Source of the DNA: Paenibacillus sp. PK3_47
GTDB lineage: Bacteria > Bacillota > Bacilli > Paenibacillales > Paenibacillaceae
NCBI RefSeq assembly: GCF_023520895.1
Contig: NZ_CP026029.1
Coordinates: 3,658,001-3,722,000, forward strand
Reading direction: 5' to 3'
DNA length: 64,000 nucleotides
How positions within the stretch are numbered: the stretch's first letter is position 1; the number at the start of each line of letters is the position of its first letter. The translations under genes and the position numbers were made by a program. Below the pieces are notes generated by a model. It did not search any database, was not told where the DNA came from, and saw only the letters and a list, made by a program, of their open reading frames with translations. Below, piece after piece: positions 44,244-53,289 of the stretch.

Positions 44244-46382
44244 TTAATCCTCATCTGTGTCTGCTTCTTCATTACCTGCTGCAGTCCCGCTGTCTGCATC
44301 CTTATCAGGGGGGATATTCTTCTTCGGCACACCGTCTAGACCGTATTCCCAATCATATGCATCAAAAATTTTGCGGGCGACCGGTGCAGCACTGTTTGAG
44401 CCGAATCCCCCTTCGGGAATGACTACCGCTACGGCCAGCTTTGGATTCTCACGCGGGGCGAAGGCGATAAATACGCCGTTGTCAGCCAGATAATTAGTGC
44501 GTTTAACTGTATATTGCTGCTGCGAAGTCCCTGTCTTGCGGGCAAAGTCATAAGGAAAGTCTTCAAAAGCACTGACGGATGTATTCATCCCCTTGATGAC
44601 CTCCCGCCAGTGGGCCTTGTCAAATTTCACTTCGTTCAGCACTTCCCGCCCGAAGGTTTTGACGGTATTGCCCGCCTGGTCTGTAATTTTGCTGACCAGC
44701 TGCGGTTTGATCCGGACGCCCTGATTAGCCAGTGTAGAGGCATATTGGGCGAGCTGCAGCACTGTATACCGGCCCTGCTGTCCGAAGGAAGCATAGACCA
44801 GCGCGGATTGGGCGCTTCCGGACTTGGCTTCAGCAAAGTAATTGATCAGGCCTTTGTGTTCGCCAGGCAGGCCGCTGCCCGGGGCCGCACCCAGCCCGAA
44901 CTCCTTCATATATTTATCCCATACATCGACGCCTTTGGAACCGTATTTCTCGTAGAGTTTATTCCCAATCATATCGATCATAAAGACGTTGGAGGATTTC
45001 TCGATTGCTTTGGCTGGAGAACTGAAGAACCCGTAGGCATGGCTTCCGGAGTTGCGGACAGTGGTTTCGTATCCTTCCTTACCAAAGGTGGTGCTGCCTG
45101 TATCCGTATAAGGGGTATGCGTTGTGATAAAACCTTCATTCAGCCCGATCAGCACGGTCAGCGGCTTGATTACAGAACCTAAAAAGACCGTAGATTCAAA
45201 GTTATGGCCGGACCGTCCGGAGGCAATTGGCGTAATAGTACCGTTTTTATTGTTGATTTCCAGATTATTTTCTTTCCATACCTCGTCCGGCATCACGCCG
45301 GAAGTCCACAGGTTGGTATCGTAATCCTCCATGCTGGCCATCGCCACAATATTCCCTGTATCGACTTCCATGGCGACTGCGTAGCCGGTAAGGGCGTCAG
45401 GATGAACCTTCCCCTGCACCGGATTGCTGTGAACCCATTTGATCTGATCAAGGATGGCCTGCTCTGTTTTCAGCTGAATATTTTTGTTGATGGTCGTCCA
45501 CAGGTTGTTGCCTTTCACCGGAGGTACCACTTCTTCGATGCCTTCGGACATGTTCTTGGCATTCACGCCAACCGTCAGGTATCCGTTGCGGCCGCGCAGC
45601 TCTCTCTGGTATTGCAGCTCCAGCCCGTCAAAGCCGACAAATTCATCGTCTCTGTAAGCCAGCCCCGGGTCTCCATCCCTCTTCATTGCAGCGAGGATAT
45701 TCATATAAATGTTGAGGCTTCCTGACTTTTTGAAAGGCTTGATATACCCGATGGTCTGCGTTGCTACAGTGTCAGGATCATAATGCCGCTCGTCCTCCTC
45801 AATGACCGTGAGATTGGGATACTTGTCCTTGTGTTCCATGAAGTAAGCGACTTCTTCCTTCGTAAGCCCGCGTTTGATCGGCCGGAGCATGAAGCCCGAA
45901 TAGACTCTGGAATCCAGATCCATCGCTTTCAGTATGGCCTCTTTGGTCATGGCCTCTTCCGGTGGCACCTGTGCACCATATTTAGCGAAATCAGCTGCCA
46001 GGCTCTCGGCAAGAGTCTCTGCTTTGGCGACCGCTTCGGGGGTGCGTGAGGTGATTTTGGTCTCCTTGTCGGTCGAGGTTGCCAGGAAATCACTGGTTAA
46101 TGAAAAATATAACGTCTGCACTGAAGTGGAATAGGCCAGCTTTTCTCCTGCTGCGGCAAATATCGTTCCCCTGATGGAGGCCAGCGGCACGTTTTTGGTA
46201 TCCCGGCTGGTCTCTACCTCGGAGAGCGTGGGTCCCTCCACGAACTGAAGAATGGCAAGACGGACAATAATAATGCAGAATATAATAAATGTGCTGAAGA
46301 AAAATATATTAATGCGCAGACTAAGGGACTGGGTCGGTTTGGGTTCATCGTGGAAAGAATCCGGCTTGAAAATAGATTTCAC
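44244..46382 (-). CDS. Class B penicillin-binding protein (transpeptidase)
   Basis: The 712-residue cell-wall transpeptidase has one membrane helix (about 24-45), a PBP-dimer domain (about 60-280) and a transpeptidase domain. The catalytic motifs are SVIK (Ser403 and Lys406), SSN (463-465) and KTG (616-618). It resembles the PBP2-type group (PbpA/PbpH in Bacillus). The start is GTG 46382 after GGGGAGG with six bases between. A long acidic tail (AGNEEADTDED) ends the protein. Confidence 0.92.
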   Translation of the reverse strand: MKSIFKPDSFHDEPKPTQSLSLRINIFFFSTFIIFCIIIVRLAILQFVEGPTLSEVETSRDTKNVPLASIRGTIFAAAGEKLAYSTSVQTLYFSLTSDFLATSTDKETKITSRTPEAVAKAETLAESLAADFAKYGAQVPPEEAMTKEAILKAMDLDSRVYSGFMLRPIKRGLTKEEVAYFMEHKDKYPNLTVIEEDERHYDPDTVATQTIGYIKPFKKSGSLNIYMNILAAMKRDGDPGLAYRDDEFVGFDGLELQYQRELRGRNGYLTVGVNAKNMSEGIEEVVPPVKGNNLWTTINKNIQLKTEQAILDQIKWVHSNPVQGKVHPDALTGYAVAMEVDTGNIVAMASMEDYDTNLWTSGVMPDEVWKENNLEINNKNGTITPIASGRSGHNFESTVFLGSVIKPLTVLIGLNEGFITTHTPYTDTGSTTFGKEGYETTVRNSGSHAYGFFSSPAKAIEKSSNVFMIDMIGNKLYEKYGSKGVDVWDKYMKEFGLGAAPGSGLPGEHKGLINYFAEAKSGSAQSALVYASFGQQGRYTVLQLAQYASTLANQGVRIKPQLVSKITDQAGNTVKTFGREVLNEVKFDKAHWREVIKGMNTSVSAFEDFPYDFARKTGTSQQQYTVKRTNYLADNGVFIAFAPRENPKLAVAVVIPEGGFGSNSAAPVARKIFDAYDWEYGLDGVPKKNIPPDKDADSGTAAGNEEADTDED

Positions 46383-46529
46383 ATACAGCCTCCCCTGGAG
46401 AATCCATCTCTCCTGCAGAAAAGATGAATTCTAGAATGCGAATCACTTATTACCATATTGTACCACAATATTACATCTTGCTTGTATGCACGAAATAGAT
46501 GATTCGTAAGAAAAAATAGGAGGAATAGC

Positions 46530-46925
46530 ATGATTGAAGTAGCGGCTGCGATTATACATAATAAAGAAGGGCGGATACTTATTGCCAAAAGAAGGCAGGG
46601 CAAGTCACAGGCGGGACTGTGGGAATTTCCCGGCGGCAAGCTGGAGGCTGGTGAGGATGTCCAATCCTGTCTGTGCAGGGAGCTGATGGAAGAGATGGCC
46701 ATCGGGATACAGCCTGTGGAGGATTACGGTGTGCATGAGCATGATTATGGAGATGTTCAGATCCGGCTCCGGGCCTGGAGATCGGAGTATGTACACGGGG
46801 AGATCCGGCTGACTGATCATGATGCCTACAGATGGGTACTGCCCGGTGAGCTTGCGGAGTTTACTTTTGCGGCGGCAGATATCCCGTTTGTGGAAAAGCT
46901 GCTGGGCGAGTCCCGGGATGAATAA
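46530..46925 (+). CDS. Nudix hydrolase, MutT type (8-oxo-dGTP diphosphatase-like)
   Basis: The 131-residue protein starts with MIEVAAAIIHNKEGRILIAKRR. Its Nudix box lies at 36-58 (G-x5-E-x7-REL-x-EE) and WEFPGGKLE is the MutT signature. The last Gly of the box is Ala57. The product would clean up oxidised nucleotides. AGGAGG precedes ATG 46530. It is followed by a MazG-like gene, giving two nucleotide-pool enzymes in tandem. Confidence 0.9.
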   Translation: MIEVAAAIIHNKEGRILIAKRRQGKSQAGLWEFPGGKLEAGEDVQSCLCRELMEEMAIGIQPVEDYGVHEHDYGDVQIRLRAWRSEYVHGEIRLTDHDAYRWVLPGELAEFTFAAADIPFVEKLLGESRDE

Positions 46926-46967
46926 TCCTGCCCATATTGAATATTTTGAGAATGGAAGTGATCTGTT

Positions 46968-47315
46968 TTGCCGCAATATCATAAGCTTGTACGCGACTGC
47001 ATCCCGGATATCATAGCTCCCCAGGGAAAAAAATGTACTACAAAAATATTGGAACAAGAAGAATACATAGAGCAGCTGCGTGCCAAATTGCGTGAGGAAA
47101 CTGCGGAATACCTCGAAGCCGGGAACGACAAGGATGCTGCGGAGGAGCTGGCGGATCTGCTGGAGGTAGTCTCGGCGCTGGCAGAAATTCATGGCTTGGA
47201 TGACAGGGCTCTGGAAACTATCCGTGCACAAAAGGCAGAGCGGCGGGGAGGATTCAAGCGGCGTATTCTGCTGCTGCAGGTGGAGGATGAGACTTCATGT
47301 TCAAAAGAAGACTGA
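46968..47315 (+). CDS. MazG-like nucleoside triphosphate pyrophosphohydrolase
   Basis: The 115-residue all-alpha protein has the MazG/HisE-like pattern: KLVRDCIPDII, then the metal-binding REETAEYLEA and AAEELADLLEVVSAL (EExxE and ExxD motifs). It probably hydrolyses non-standard nucleoside triphosphates. The start is TTG 46968 behind a GGAAGTGAT site. It overlaps the DUF1648 gene downstream by 19 bases. Confidence 0.85.
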   Translation: MPQYHKLVRDCIPDIIAPQGKKCTTKILEQEEYIEQLRAKLREETAEYLEAGNDKDAAEELADLLEVVSALAEIHGLDDRALETIRAQKAERRGGFKRRILLLQVEDETSCSKED

Positions 47316-47647
47316 CAATGTCCTTGAGTATTATTGCGGCAATGATTCCATTCATTTTGTACCTGTTTTTGTATCCGCGGATGCCGGTATTTGTACCTAT
47401 TCATTATAACGGGGATGTAGCAGACCGGTTCGTGAACAAAAGCAGCGTTGAAGTCCTGCTGCTCAGTCTGCTCGGCTGGTTCGGCTTTATTGTGATCAGG
47501 CTGCTGCGGTTTGCCCTGACCAGAATGTTCTTCCGGAGCTATATTGAAAATCTTGCGGTGCTGCACCGTATCTGGAATGCGGCCGCGCTGCTCGTAACGC
47601 TGGGATTTGCTTCAATCAGCGTCTGCGCGCTGTTCGAAATGGTATAA
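47297..47647 (+). CDS. DUF1648-domain membrane protein
   Basis: The 116-residue protein has about three membrane helices and the DUF1648 region PRMPVFVPIHYNGDVADRFV at about 24-45, as in the SdpI family N terminus. It is too short to be a full SdpI immunity protein (about 200 residues). It is probably co-translated with the MazG-like gene because of their overlap. Confidence 0.82.
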   Translation: MFKRRLTMSLSIIAAMIPFILYLFLYPRMPVFVPIHYNGDVADRFVNKSSVEVLLLSLLGWFGFIVIRLLRFALTRMFFRSYIENLAVLHRIWNAAALLVTLGFASISVCALFEMV

Positions 47648-47666
47648 CCTATTATTGTGGTAATTG

Positions 47667-47696
47667 TTGTATACGCCTATCACATTTTGATAGAAT
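47667..47696 (+). promoter_or_regulatory. Possible sigma-A promoter of the Gfo/Idh/MocA gene
   Basis: TTGTAT (47667-47672) and TAGAAT (47691-47696) are 18 bases apart, 38 bases before the start codon of the following gene. Confidence 0.4.
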
Positions 47697-47733
47697 TATA
47701 AGGACTATGTACGATACCAAGGAGGGCAAGTTA

Positions 47734-48738
47734 ATGTCAGACGACAACGCTTACAAGGTAAAATGGGGAATTCTCAGCACTGGCTGGATTGCCCATCAGT
47801 TTGCAACAGACCTGGCTCATGCCAGTAACGGTGTAGCTTATGCCGTAGGGTCGCGGACCCAGGAGAGTGCGGATGAGTTCGCCCGCAATCACGGTATTCC
47901 TGTTGCGCATGCCACCTACGAAGATCTGGTGAATGATCCGGAGGTAGACGCGGTCTACATTGGAACTCCGCATCCTTTCCATAAAGAGAATGCGCTGCTC
48001 GCGCTGCGTGCCGGCAAGGCGGTATTATGCGAGAAGCCGTTCACCGTGAACAGCGGTGAGCTGGAGGAGCTTGTGTCTTACGCCCGTGAACACAAGCTGT
48101 TCCTGATGGAGGCCATGTGGAGCCGCTATATTCCGGCCAACGTCAAGGTTAGAGAGTGGATCGCTGACGGACGGATCGGCGATGTCCGGCTGGTCAAAGC
48201 GGATCTTGGCTTCCGCGCCGGCTGGAATCCGGAGAGCCGTCTGCTGAATCCGGCGCTGGGCGGCGGAGCGCTGCTGGATGTCGGCATCTATCCGGTATCC
48301 TTTGCGTCGATGGTTCTCGGACCGCACCCGGAGAACGTATCGAGCACTGTCCATATCGGCGAGACAGGTGTGGATGAGCATTTCTCACTGCTGCTGTCTT
48401 ATGAAGGCGGCAAATCAGCTTCCCTGAACGGCGGCATCCGCCTGAACCTGCTGGAGGAAGCCCATGTATTCGGGACAGAGGGCCATATTGTTGTCAAAGG
48501 CACGCTGGTCAATCCGAAGTCGGCTGAGCTGTACATCGGAGGAGAGCTTGCGGAGACGTTTGAGGATGACCGTGCTTCGATCGGATATTCTTTTGAAGCC
48601 GAGGAAGTCGGACGCTGCCTTCAGGCCGGGCTTACCGAAAGTCCGGTGATGACGCTGGATGAATCTGTAGCGATCCTTAAGCTGCTGGATCAGATCCGCA
48701 GGCAGTGGGGACTTGTCTATCCGGGCGAACAGGCATAA
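47734..48738 (+). CDS. Gfo/Idh/MocA-family oxidoreductase
   Basis: The 334-residue NAD(P)-dependent sugar or sugar-alcohol dehydrogenase begins KWGILSTGWIAHQFATDL (Rossmann fold). The family motif is CEKPFTVN with catalytic Lys. The C-terminal domain carries GGGALLDVGIYPVSFASMVL. ATG 47734 follows AAGGAGG at 47720. Many members act on inositol, aldoses or glucosides in carbohydrate metabolism. It has no obvious gene partners here. Confidence 0.92.
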   Translation: MSDDNAYKVKWGILSTGWIAHQFATDLAHASNGVAYAVGSRTQESADEFARNHGIPVAHATYEDLVNDPEVDAVYIGTPHPFHKENALLALRAGKAVLCEKPFTVNSGELEELVSYAREHKLFLMEAMWSRYIPANVKVREWIADGRIGDVRLVKADLGFRAGWNPESRLLNPALGGGALLDVGIYPVSFASMVLGPHPENVSSTVHIGETGVDEHFSLLLSYEGGKSASLNGGIRLNLLEEAHVFGTEGHIVVKGTLVNPKSAELYIGGELAETFEDDRASIGYSFEAEEVGRCLQAGLTESPVMTLDESVAILKLLDQIRRQWGLVYPGEQA

Positions 48739-48823
48739 TAAGCTGCAAAGTGTTGCGATCATGCTCGTGCAGCAGCCTCCGCACCCTGCGGCAGACTGTT
48801 CTTGAGAGACAAGGAGGAGCACA

Positions 48824-49750
48824 ATGTTAGGAACTGCCGATCGTTATCAGGGATGTTTGCAGGGACTGGCAACCGGGGACGCACTCGGGACTGCAGTGGA
48901 GTTCAAGCCCCCGGGTACCTTCACACCACTTACGGATATGACGGGCGGCGGCGTATTTGGACTGCAGCCCGGACAATGGACAGATGATACCTCCATGGCA
49001 CTCTGTCTGGCGGAAAGCCTGCTGGCGAAGCAGGGCTTCGATCCCGCCGACCAGATGCGGCGGTATGTGAAATGGTTCCGGAAGGGTCATTTGAGCAGCA
49101 CCGGAGTATGCTTCGACATCGGCAATGCTACTCAGGCGGCACTGCTGCAATTCGAGGCCGGCGGCGAAGCCTTCAGCGGCTCAGCGGATCCTCTGGCAGC
49201 CGGGAACGGCTCCATTATGCGCCTTGCTCCTGTAGTCATGTATTATGCGGAAGACCCGCCCGCTGCCATAGAATTTGCAGCACACAGCTCGAGGACCACC
49301 CATGGTGCTGCTGAATGTGTAGGAGCCTGCCGCCTGATGGCCGCCTACATTCTTGCAGGGCTTCACGGCTGGAGCAAGGAAGAAATGCTCGCCCCGGAAG
49401 CCTTCAGCGACTGGATAACTGAGAATCAGCTGACCCCGCATATTCTTAATATCAGGAACGGCTCTTATAAGCTGAAGGAGCCGCCGGAAATCCAGGGCTC
49501 GGGTTATGTGGTGGAGTCGCTGGAAGCGGCGCTGTGGGCTTTTCACCAATCATCAAGCTTCGCCGAGGGAGCACTGCTCGCCGTCAATCTGGGTAATGAT
49601 GCCGACACCACTGGTGCGGTCTACGGCCAGATTGCCGGAGCTTACTACGGGCTAAGCGGCATCCCGGAGGAATGGGCAAGCAAGCTTGCCATGCGCCTTC
49701 TGATCGGCGACTTTGCCGGGCGGCTGTATACAGAGCGGGCTAGAAGGTAA
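48824..49750 (+). CDS. ADP-ribosylglycohydrolase family protein
   Basis: The 308-residue cytoplasmic protein has the DraG-type fold: GLATGDALGTAVEF, the metal ligands in QWTDDTSMALCLAE, and the C-terminal motif GNDADTTGAVYGQIAGAYYG. It would remove ADP-ribose from proteins or nucleic acids, or act on a related ADP-ribose derivative. AAGGAGG lies ten bases before ATG 48824. A hairpin terminator follows at 49770. Confidence 0.92.
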   Translation: MLGTADRYQGCLQGLATGDALGTAVEFKPPGTFTPLTDMTGGGVFGLQPGQWTDDTSMALCLAESLLAKQGFDPADQMRRYVKWFRKGHLSSTGVCFDIGNATQAALLQFEAGGEAFSGSADPLAAGNGSIMRLAPVVMYYAEDPPAAIEFAAHSSRTTHGAAECVGACRLMAAYILAGLHGWSKEEMLAPEAFSDWITENQLTPHILNIRNGSYKLKEPPEIQGSGYVVESLEAALWAFHQSSSFAEGALLAVNLGNDADTTGAVYGQIAGAYYGLSGIPEEWASKLAMRLLIGDFAGRLYTERARR

Positions 49751-49769
49751 GGGGAACGATGCAGCAGAT

Positions 49770-49803
49770 GAAGAAGGCTCCGCGGATGCGGGGCTTTCTT
49801 GCT
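49770..49803 (+). terminator. Terminator after the ADP-ribosylglycohydrolase gene
   Basis: AAGGCTCCGC pairs with GCGGGGCTTT (two G-T pairs) around GGAT, followed by CTTGCTGC; a short T tract only. Confidence 0.6.
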
Positions 49804-49849
49804 GCATGGGGTTGCAATAAAAGTTCCGATTACAAAGGAGGACCGGACC

Positions 49850-50863
49850 ATGAGTGACACTTCATACAATCTGCAGTTTGACAAGTTATGCAGCATGCTG
49901 CAGCTTGGAGATATCGTTGGCGTTCCTGAGGTTATTACGGGCGGGCTCTTGCACAGAATGTACATGATAGTAACGACTCAGGGCAAATATGCAGTCAAGG
50001 CATTGAATCCTCAAATTATGATCAGGCCAACAGCCATGCAAAACTTCATAGATTCAGAACGGATTGCTGAAATTGCATCCCGGCATGTTCCTGCGCTCCC
50101 AGCGCAACGGTTCCAGGGTACTGCCGTGCACAACATAGATGGTCAGCATTATCTTGTGTTTGAATGGACTGAAGGAAGAAGCCTGAGGCCTGACGAAATT
50201 ACCGCGGCTCATTGTTACATAATAGGCGGGGTTCTAGCGGATCTTCATAAAGTTGATTTTTCAGAATTAAACATCACTAACAATGGTGGGGCTCACATAC
50301 AGCTAACGGATTGGAACCATTATTTGCATCTGGGGCAGAAAAATAATGCGCAGTGGATGAACCTGCTGTCTGAAAATATCCAACTTCTTTACAGCTGGAA
50401 CGCACAGGCGAATAACGCAGCAGAACGGCTCGCTTCAGGTAGGGTTATAAGCCACTGGGACTTGGATGCTAAAAACGTAATGTGGAATGACGGAACCCCC
50501 CTTTTTATTGATTGGGAAGCTTCCGGTTACATTCATCCGATGCAAAACCTGATTGAAACGGCTCTGTACTGGTCAGAGGATGGAACCGGGAATATCAATA
50601 AAGAAAGATTTCAGGCTTTTATAGCCGGTTATGCAAGGAATTACGGAACCCTGCAGGCAGATTGGAAAACAGTTCTGGAGAACGGGTTTTCAGGCAAATT
50701 AGGATGGCTGGAGTACAGCCTGAAGCGTTCCCTGGGGATTGAATGTACAGACGAAAAAGAACAGCAGACGGGGACGGAACAGGTTGGAGGAACATTACAT
50801 GCCCTCAATCGTTACGGGGACACAATCGCTGAGATCGAAAATTGGCTTAACAACGAAATTTGA
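49850..50863 (+). CDS. Phosphotransferase, APH/choline-kinase-like fold
   Basis: The 337-residue protein kinase-like enzyme has the Brenner-type catalytic motif SHWDLDAKNVMWNDG (catalytic Asp) and the metal-binding IDWEASGY. It is a member of the APH family, but the substrate may be an aminoglycoside, homoserine, choline, thiamine or another alcohol. ATG 49850 follows AAAGGAGG. The gene is visibly richer in A and T than its upstream neighbour, a sign of possible transfer. Confidence 0.87.
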   Translation: MSDTSYNLQFDKLCSMLQLGDIVGVPEVITGGLLHRMYMIVTTQGKYAVKALNPQIMIRPTAMQNFIDSERIAEIASRHVPALPAQRFQGTAVHNIDGQHYLVFEWTEGRSLRPDEITAAHCYIIGGVLADLHKVDFSELNITNNGGAHIQLTDWNHYLHLGQKNNAQWMNLLSENIQLLYSWNAQANNAAERLASGRVISHWDLDAKNVMWNDGTPLFIDWEASGYIHPMQNLIETALYWSEDGTGNINKERFQAFIAGYARNYGTLQADWKTVLENGFSGKLGWLEYSLKRSLGIECTDEKEQQTGTEQVGGTLHALNRYGDTIAEIENWLNNEI

Positions 50864-51034
50864 TCAATATGCAAACAGGTAGCTTTTCATAATAGCACAC
50901 ATTCCCTTAAATGAGTATATACAGCGGCAGATATTCGCGGAACCCTTGTTTTATACTATATTTAATTCTATCCTGCGGGCTTTGGCGGCTTGCAGCCTCT
51001 CCCTGATAATGTAAAAAAGAAAGGCAGCGATAGA

Positions 51035-51583
51035 ATGACTTGGGGTTCCGTACTGATACTGATTCTGAATGCAGCTTATTGCCTCATTATGCCATGTTTT
51101 CTGTTCCATGCTTATAAACAATATAAATTTAAAAAAGCCGGGAAAAATCAGATACAAGTATACGACCCGGCTCTGTTCATTCCTCATAGCGGTCTGCTTG
51201 TTACGGCGTTTCTCTATCTGATAACAGTTACGGTGCTGTGGATGCTGTATATCTTTGGAGTGAGTGACCTGCTCATAAGCCACTGGTTCTATTATGTATA
51301 TTTAGCGGCCCTTCCTGCCGTAATCAATCATGACAGAGTGCTGATGCATATCGGAAAGCAAGGCATTGTCCTGAACAAGGAGCTCATACCCTGGGATGAA
51401 ATTACCCGCTGTGAATTTAAGGGGCTCAACCCTGCTACGAACCGGTGGAAGCTGGAAATTCAGGCTGGAGACAGAGGGTTATGCGGGATCATATCCTCCG
51501 GTTCATTTGCCGAGCTTGATCATTTGCTGGAAAAAAATAAATGTGCGTCCACGATCACTGTGCCGGAGTTGTTTTCAACTTAA
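51035..51583 (+). CDS. Membrane protein with a PH-like C-terminal domain
   Basis: The 182-residue protein has about three membrane helices in its first 95 residues (ILILNAAYCLIMPCFLFHAY and ALFIPHSGLLVTAFLYLITV). A cytoplasmic domain follows with HIGKQGIVLNKELIPWDEITRCEF, which resembles the bacterial PH-like or DUF5673 type. The function is unknown. ATG 51035 follows AAAGAAAGG. A strong terminator (51594) follows. Confidence 0.75.
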   Translation: MTWGSVLILILNAAYCLIMPCFLFHAYKQYKFKKAGKNQIQVYDPALFIPHSGLLVTAFLYLITVTVLWMLYIFGVSDLLISHWFYYVYLAALPAVINHDRVLMHIGKQGIVLNKELIPWDEITRCEFKGLNPATNRWKLEIQAGDRGLCGIISSGSFAELDHLLEKNKCASTITVPELFST

Positions 51584-51593
51584 CAGGAACCAG

Positions 51594-51622
51594 GGCTGCC
51601 GGATAACCGGCAGCCTTTTTGT
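51594..51622 (+). terminator. Rho-independent terminator
   Basis: GGCTGCCGG-ATAA-CCGGCAGCC is a perfect 9-bp stem, followed by TTTTTGTT. Confidence 0.93.
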
Positions 51623-51664
51623 TATGGCATTAGTGAGCGGAAGGGCATGAAATGCACGAAATAA

Positions 51665-51925
51665 AACCACCGCGCCGCAGCCAATGTACACAGTTTTTCA
51701 CGTACAATAGGCTCATTTCTCTCCGCCGCAGCCCAATGTACACGGTTTTTCACGTACAATAGGCTCATTTCTCTCCGCCGCAGCCCAATGTACTCGGTTT
51801 TTCATGTACAATAGGCTCATTTCTCTCCGCCGCAGCCCAATGTACACGGTTTTTCACGTACAATAGGCTCATTTCTCTCCGCCGCAGCCCAATGTACTCG
51901 GTTTTTCGTGTACAATAGGCTGCTT
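51665..51925. repeat. Tandem array of 52-bp palindromic units (family C, 5 units)
   Basis: TGTAC starts fall at 51685, 51737, 51789, 51841 and 51893, an exact 52-base period. Each unit is CGCAGCC followed by a hairpin with TGTAC and GTACA arms around a CGGTTTTTCAC-type loop, then AATAGGCTCATTTCTC. The CGCAGCC flank also precedes the B hairpins at 40.2-40.5 kb, so the family may be a distant relative. A 60-residue open frame inside it is a repeat artefact. Confidence 0.9.
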
Positions 51926-52053
51926 CTGCTGTAAGCCAGCAAAAGGGCTGGAGGAGAGGTATACCAGCACAAGACCGAACTGTGAATAAGCGGATTGCAA
52001 AAGAATACAGATTTTCATTTTGCAGCAACGATAGCAAATAGAAGTATCTCATT

Positions 52054-52194
52054 TCACAAGCGGATGCCCTTAGGTTTACGCTGAACGAATGTACGGTAAT
52101 CCTTCACGGAGCGGATAATCCGGTGATGGAACAGCAGTTCTTTATCGCTGATAATCCAGGTGTGGTTGGATGTATTTTTTGGGCGGGCTTCCAC
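52054..52194 (-). CDS. Possible 46-residue small protein
   Basis: GTG 52194 lies seven bases after AAGGGGAG on the minus strand and starts a frame of 46 codons ending at TGA (52054-52056). An ATG at 52218 in the same frame has no good site. The product is basic with a clear alternation of strand-like and charged segments (HTWIISDKELLFHHR, SVKDYRTFVQR, PKGIRL). No family is recognised. It may instead be a remnant of a longer gene. Codon use is reasonable for a gene. Confidence 0.5.
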   Translation of the reverse strand: MEARPKNTSNHTWIISDKELLFHHRIIRSVKDYRTFVQRKPKGIRL

Positions 52195-52326
52195 TACATC
52201 GCTCCCCTTATCAATCATCTTCCATTACAATATGTAGGAGGAAACAAGAGTAACGGCGTATCTCTTCTGAAATAACAATGCCGTTGGAAGCTCCGCCAGA
52301 GAGCAGAATGCAAGTTTAATACATCA

Positions 52327-53130
52327 TCAAGCCCTATGCTGCTCCATCCACGCCGCCGCCCAGTCTACAAGCGGTCTTTGCTCCAGCAGACGGATTTCGG
52401 CATTGCCGATGACGTGCACAGGGAGATTGATCTGGCGTTCGTATGCTTCTCCTAATCTGACAAAATCGCTGTCATCCACAGCCTGGGTAGAGTATGTCAC
52501 CCATTGGCGTTTGCCGTCTACCAGCATGGCGCTGCTCTCGTTCATCAGGTGTTTGCCCGGGAAGCTGGCTCTGGTCTCAGCCAAATGAAGGGATGTATTC
52601 TTGTCATGACCGACGCCGATCAGGAGCACATGGCCGTTCAGCTGATACAGCTTATCCAGGGGCGATCCCGCTCCAAAAATATTGCTTAAATCATGATTTT
52701 CCGTCAAATACACCGCATGCTTACCCACTGCCGCTACGGAACGTGCCGGGTGATCCGAACGTTCTGCACCAGGCCATTTGCAGAACAGCTCCGCTGCGAT
52801 GCCCATGCCGATGGCCGGAGTTACCTTTTTGTCATAGGCCGGCCAATGCTCCCGGATCACAGGCCACCATTCAGCAGGCTCTTCCCAGTGCACACCTGTT
52901 TGCGGATCGAGATTCTTCCAGGTTTGCGAGGGCATCATTATAGTTCCTCCGGTACCAACGATCTCAAGAAGCGCACGGATTAACGTTTCGGCCCCGCCCA
53001 CGACAAACCCCAGCCGGCTCAGTGAGGTGTGTACGAACAGCGTCTGTCCTTCCTGCAGACCGCAGTGTTTGAACTGCCGGATCAGCTCTTCTTTTGTGAA
53101 TATGGTTCTGTTCTCTTGACGCTTAGACAT
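52327..53130 (-). CDS. AAC(3)-type aminoglycoside N-acetyltransferase family protein
   Basis: The 267-residue protein belongs to the antibiotic_NAT family: LFVHTSLSRLGFVVGGAETL, GTIMMPSQTW, then the conserved SDHPARSVAAVGKHA and GVGHDKNTSLHLAE. ATG 53130 follows GGTGGAG with six or seven bases between. Members acetylate the 3-amino group of aminoglycosides with acetyl-CoA, but chromosomal homologues such as Bacillus YokD do not always confer resistance. The gene has a long leader with an intrinsic terminator (53165-53197). Confidence 0.9.
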   Translation of the reverse strand: MSKRQENRTIFTKEELIRQFKHCGLQEGQTLFVHTSLSRLGFVVGGAETLIRALLEIVGTGGTIMMPSQTWKNLDPQTGVHWEEPAEWWPVIREHWPAYDKKVTPAIGMGIAAELFCKWPGAERSDHPARSVAAVGKHAVYLTENHDLSNIFGAGSPLDKLYQLNGHVLLIGVGHDKNTSLHLAETRASFPGKHLMNESSAMLVDGKRQWVTYSTQAVDDSDFVRLGEAYERQINLPVHVIGNAEIRLLEQRPLVDWAAAWMEQHRA

Positions 53131-53144
53131 ACAAACTCCACCTT

Positions 53145-53250
53145 TCATGTCCAGTCAAAATAAAAAGACAACGCCGCAATAATCTGCGGGGTTGTCTCCG
53201 GAACTGCCGGAAAAGCATTGCCCTTCATTTCAATAACTGACCAGATTATA
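53145..53250 (-). promoter_or_regulatory. Attenuator-like leader of the AAC(3)-type gene
   Basis: On the minus strand the order is: extended -10 TGATATAAT (TATAAT at 53250-53245), a 27-codon open frame starting ATG at 53228 and ending TGA at 53147-53145, and within it an intrinsic terminator. The terminator stem is AGACAAC-C-CCGCA with TGCGG-C-GTTGTCT (53197-53166), followed by TTTTATTTT. The Shine-Dalgarno of the main gene begins immediately after the TGA. A second hairpin TCCGG-CAGTT-CCGGA precedes the terminator. No good Shine-Dalgarno is seen before the small frame. Confidence 0.6.
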
Positions 53251-53289
53251 TCATGTATATTTACAAAAATGGAATAAGGAGGTTTGCGC

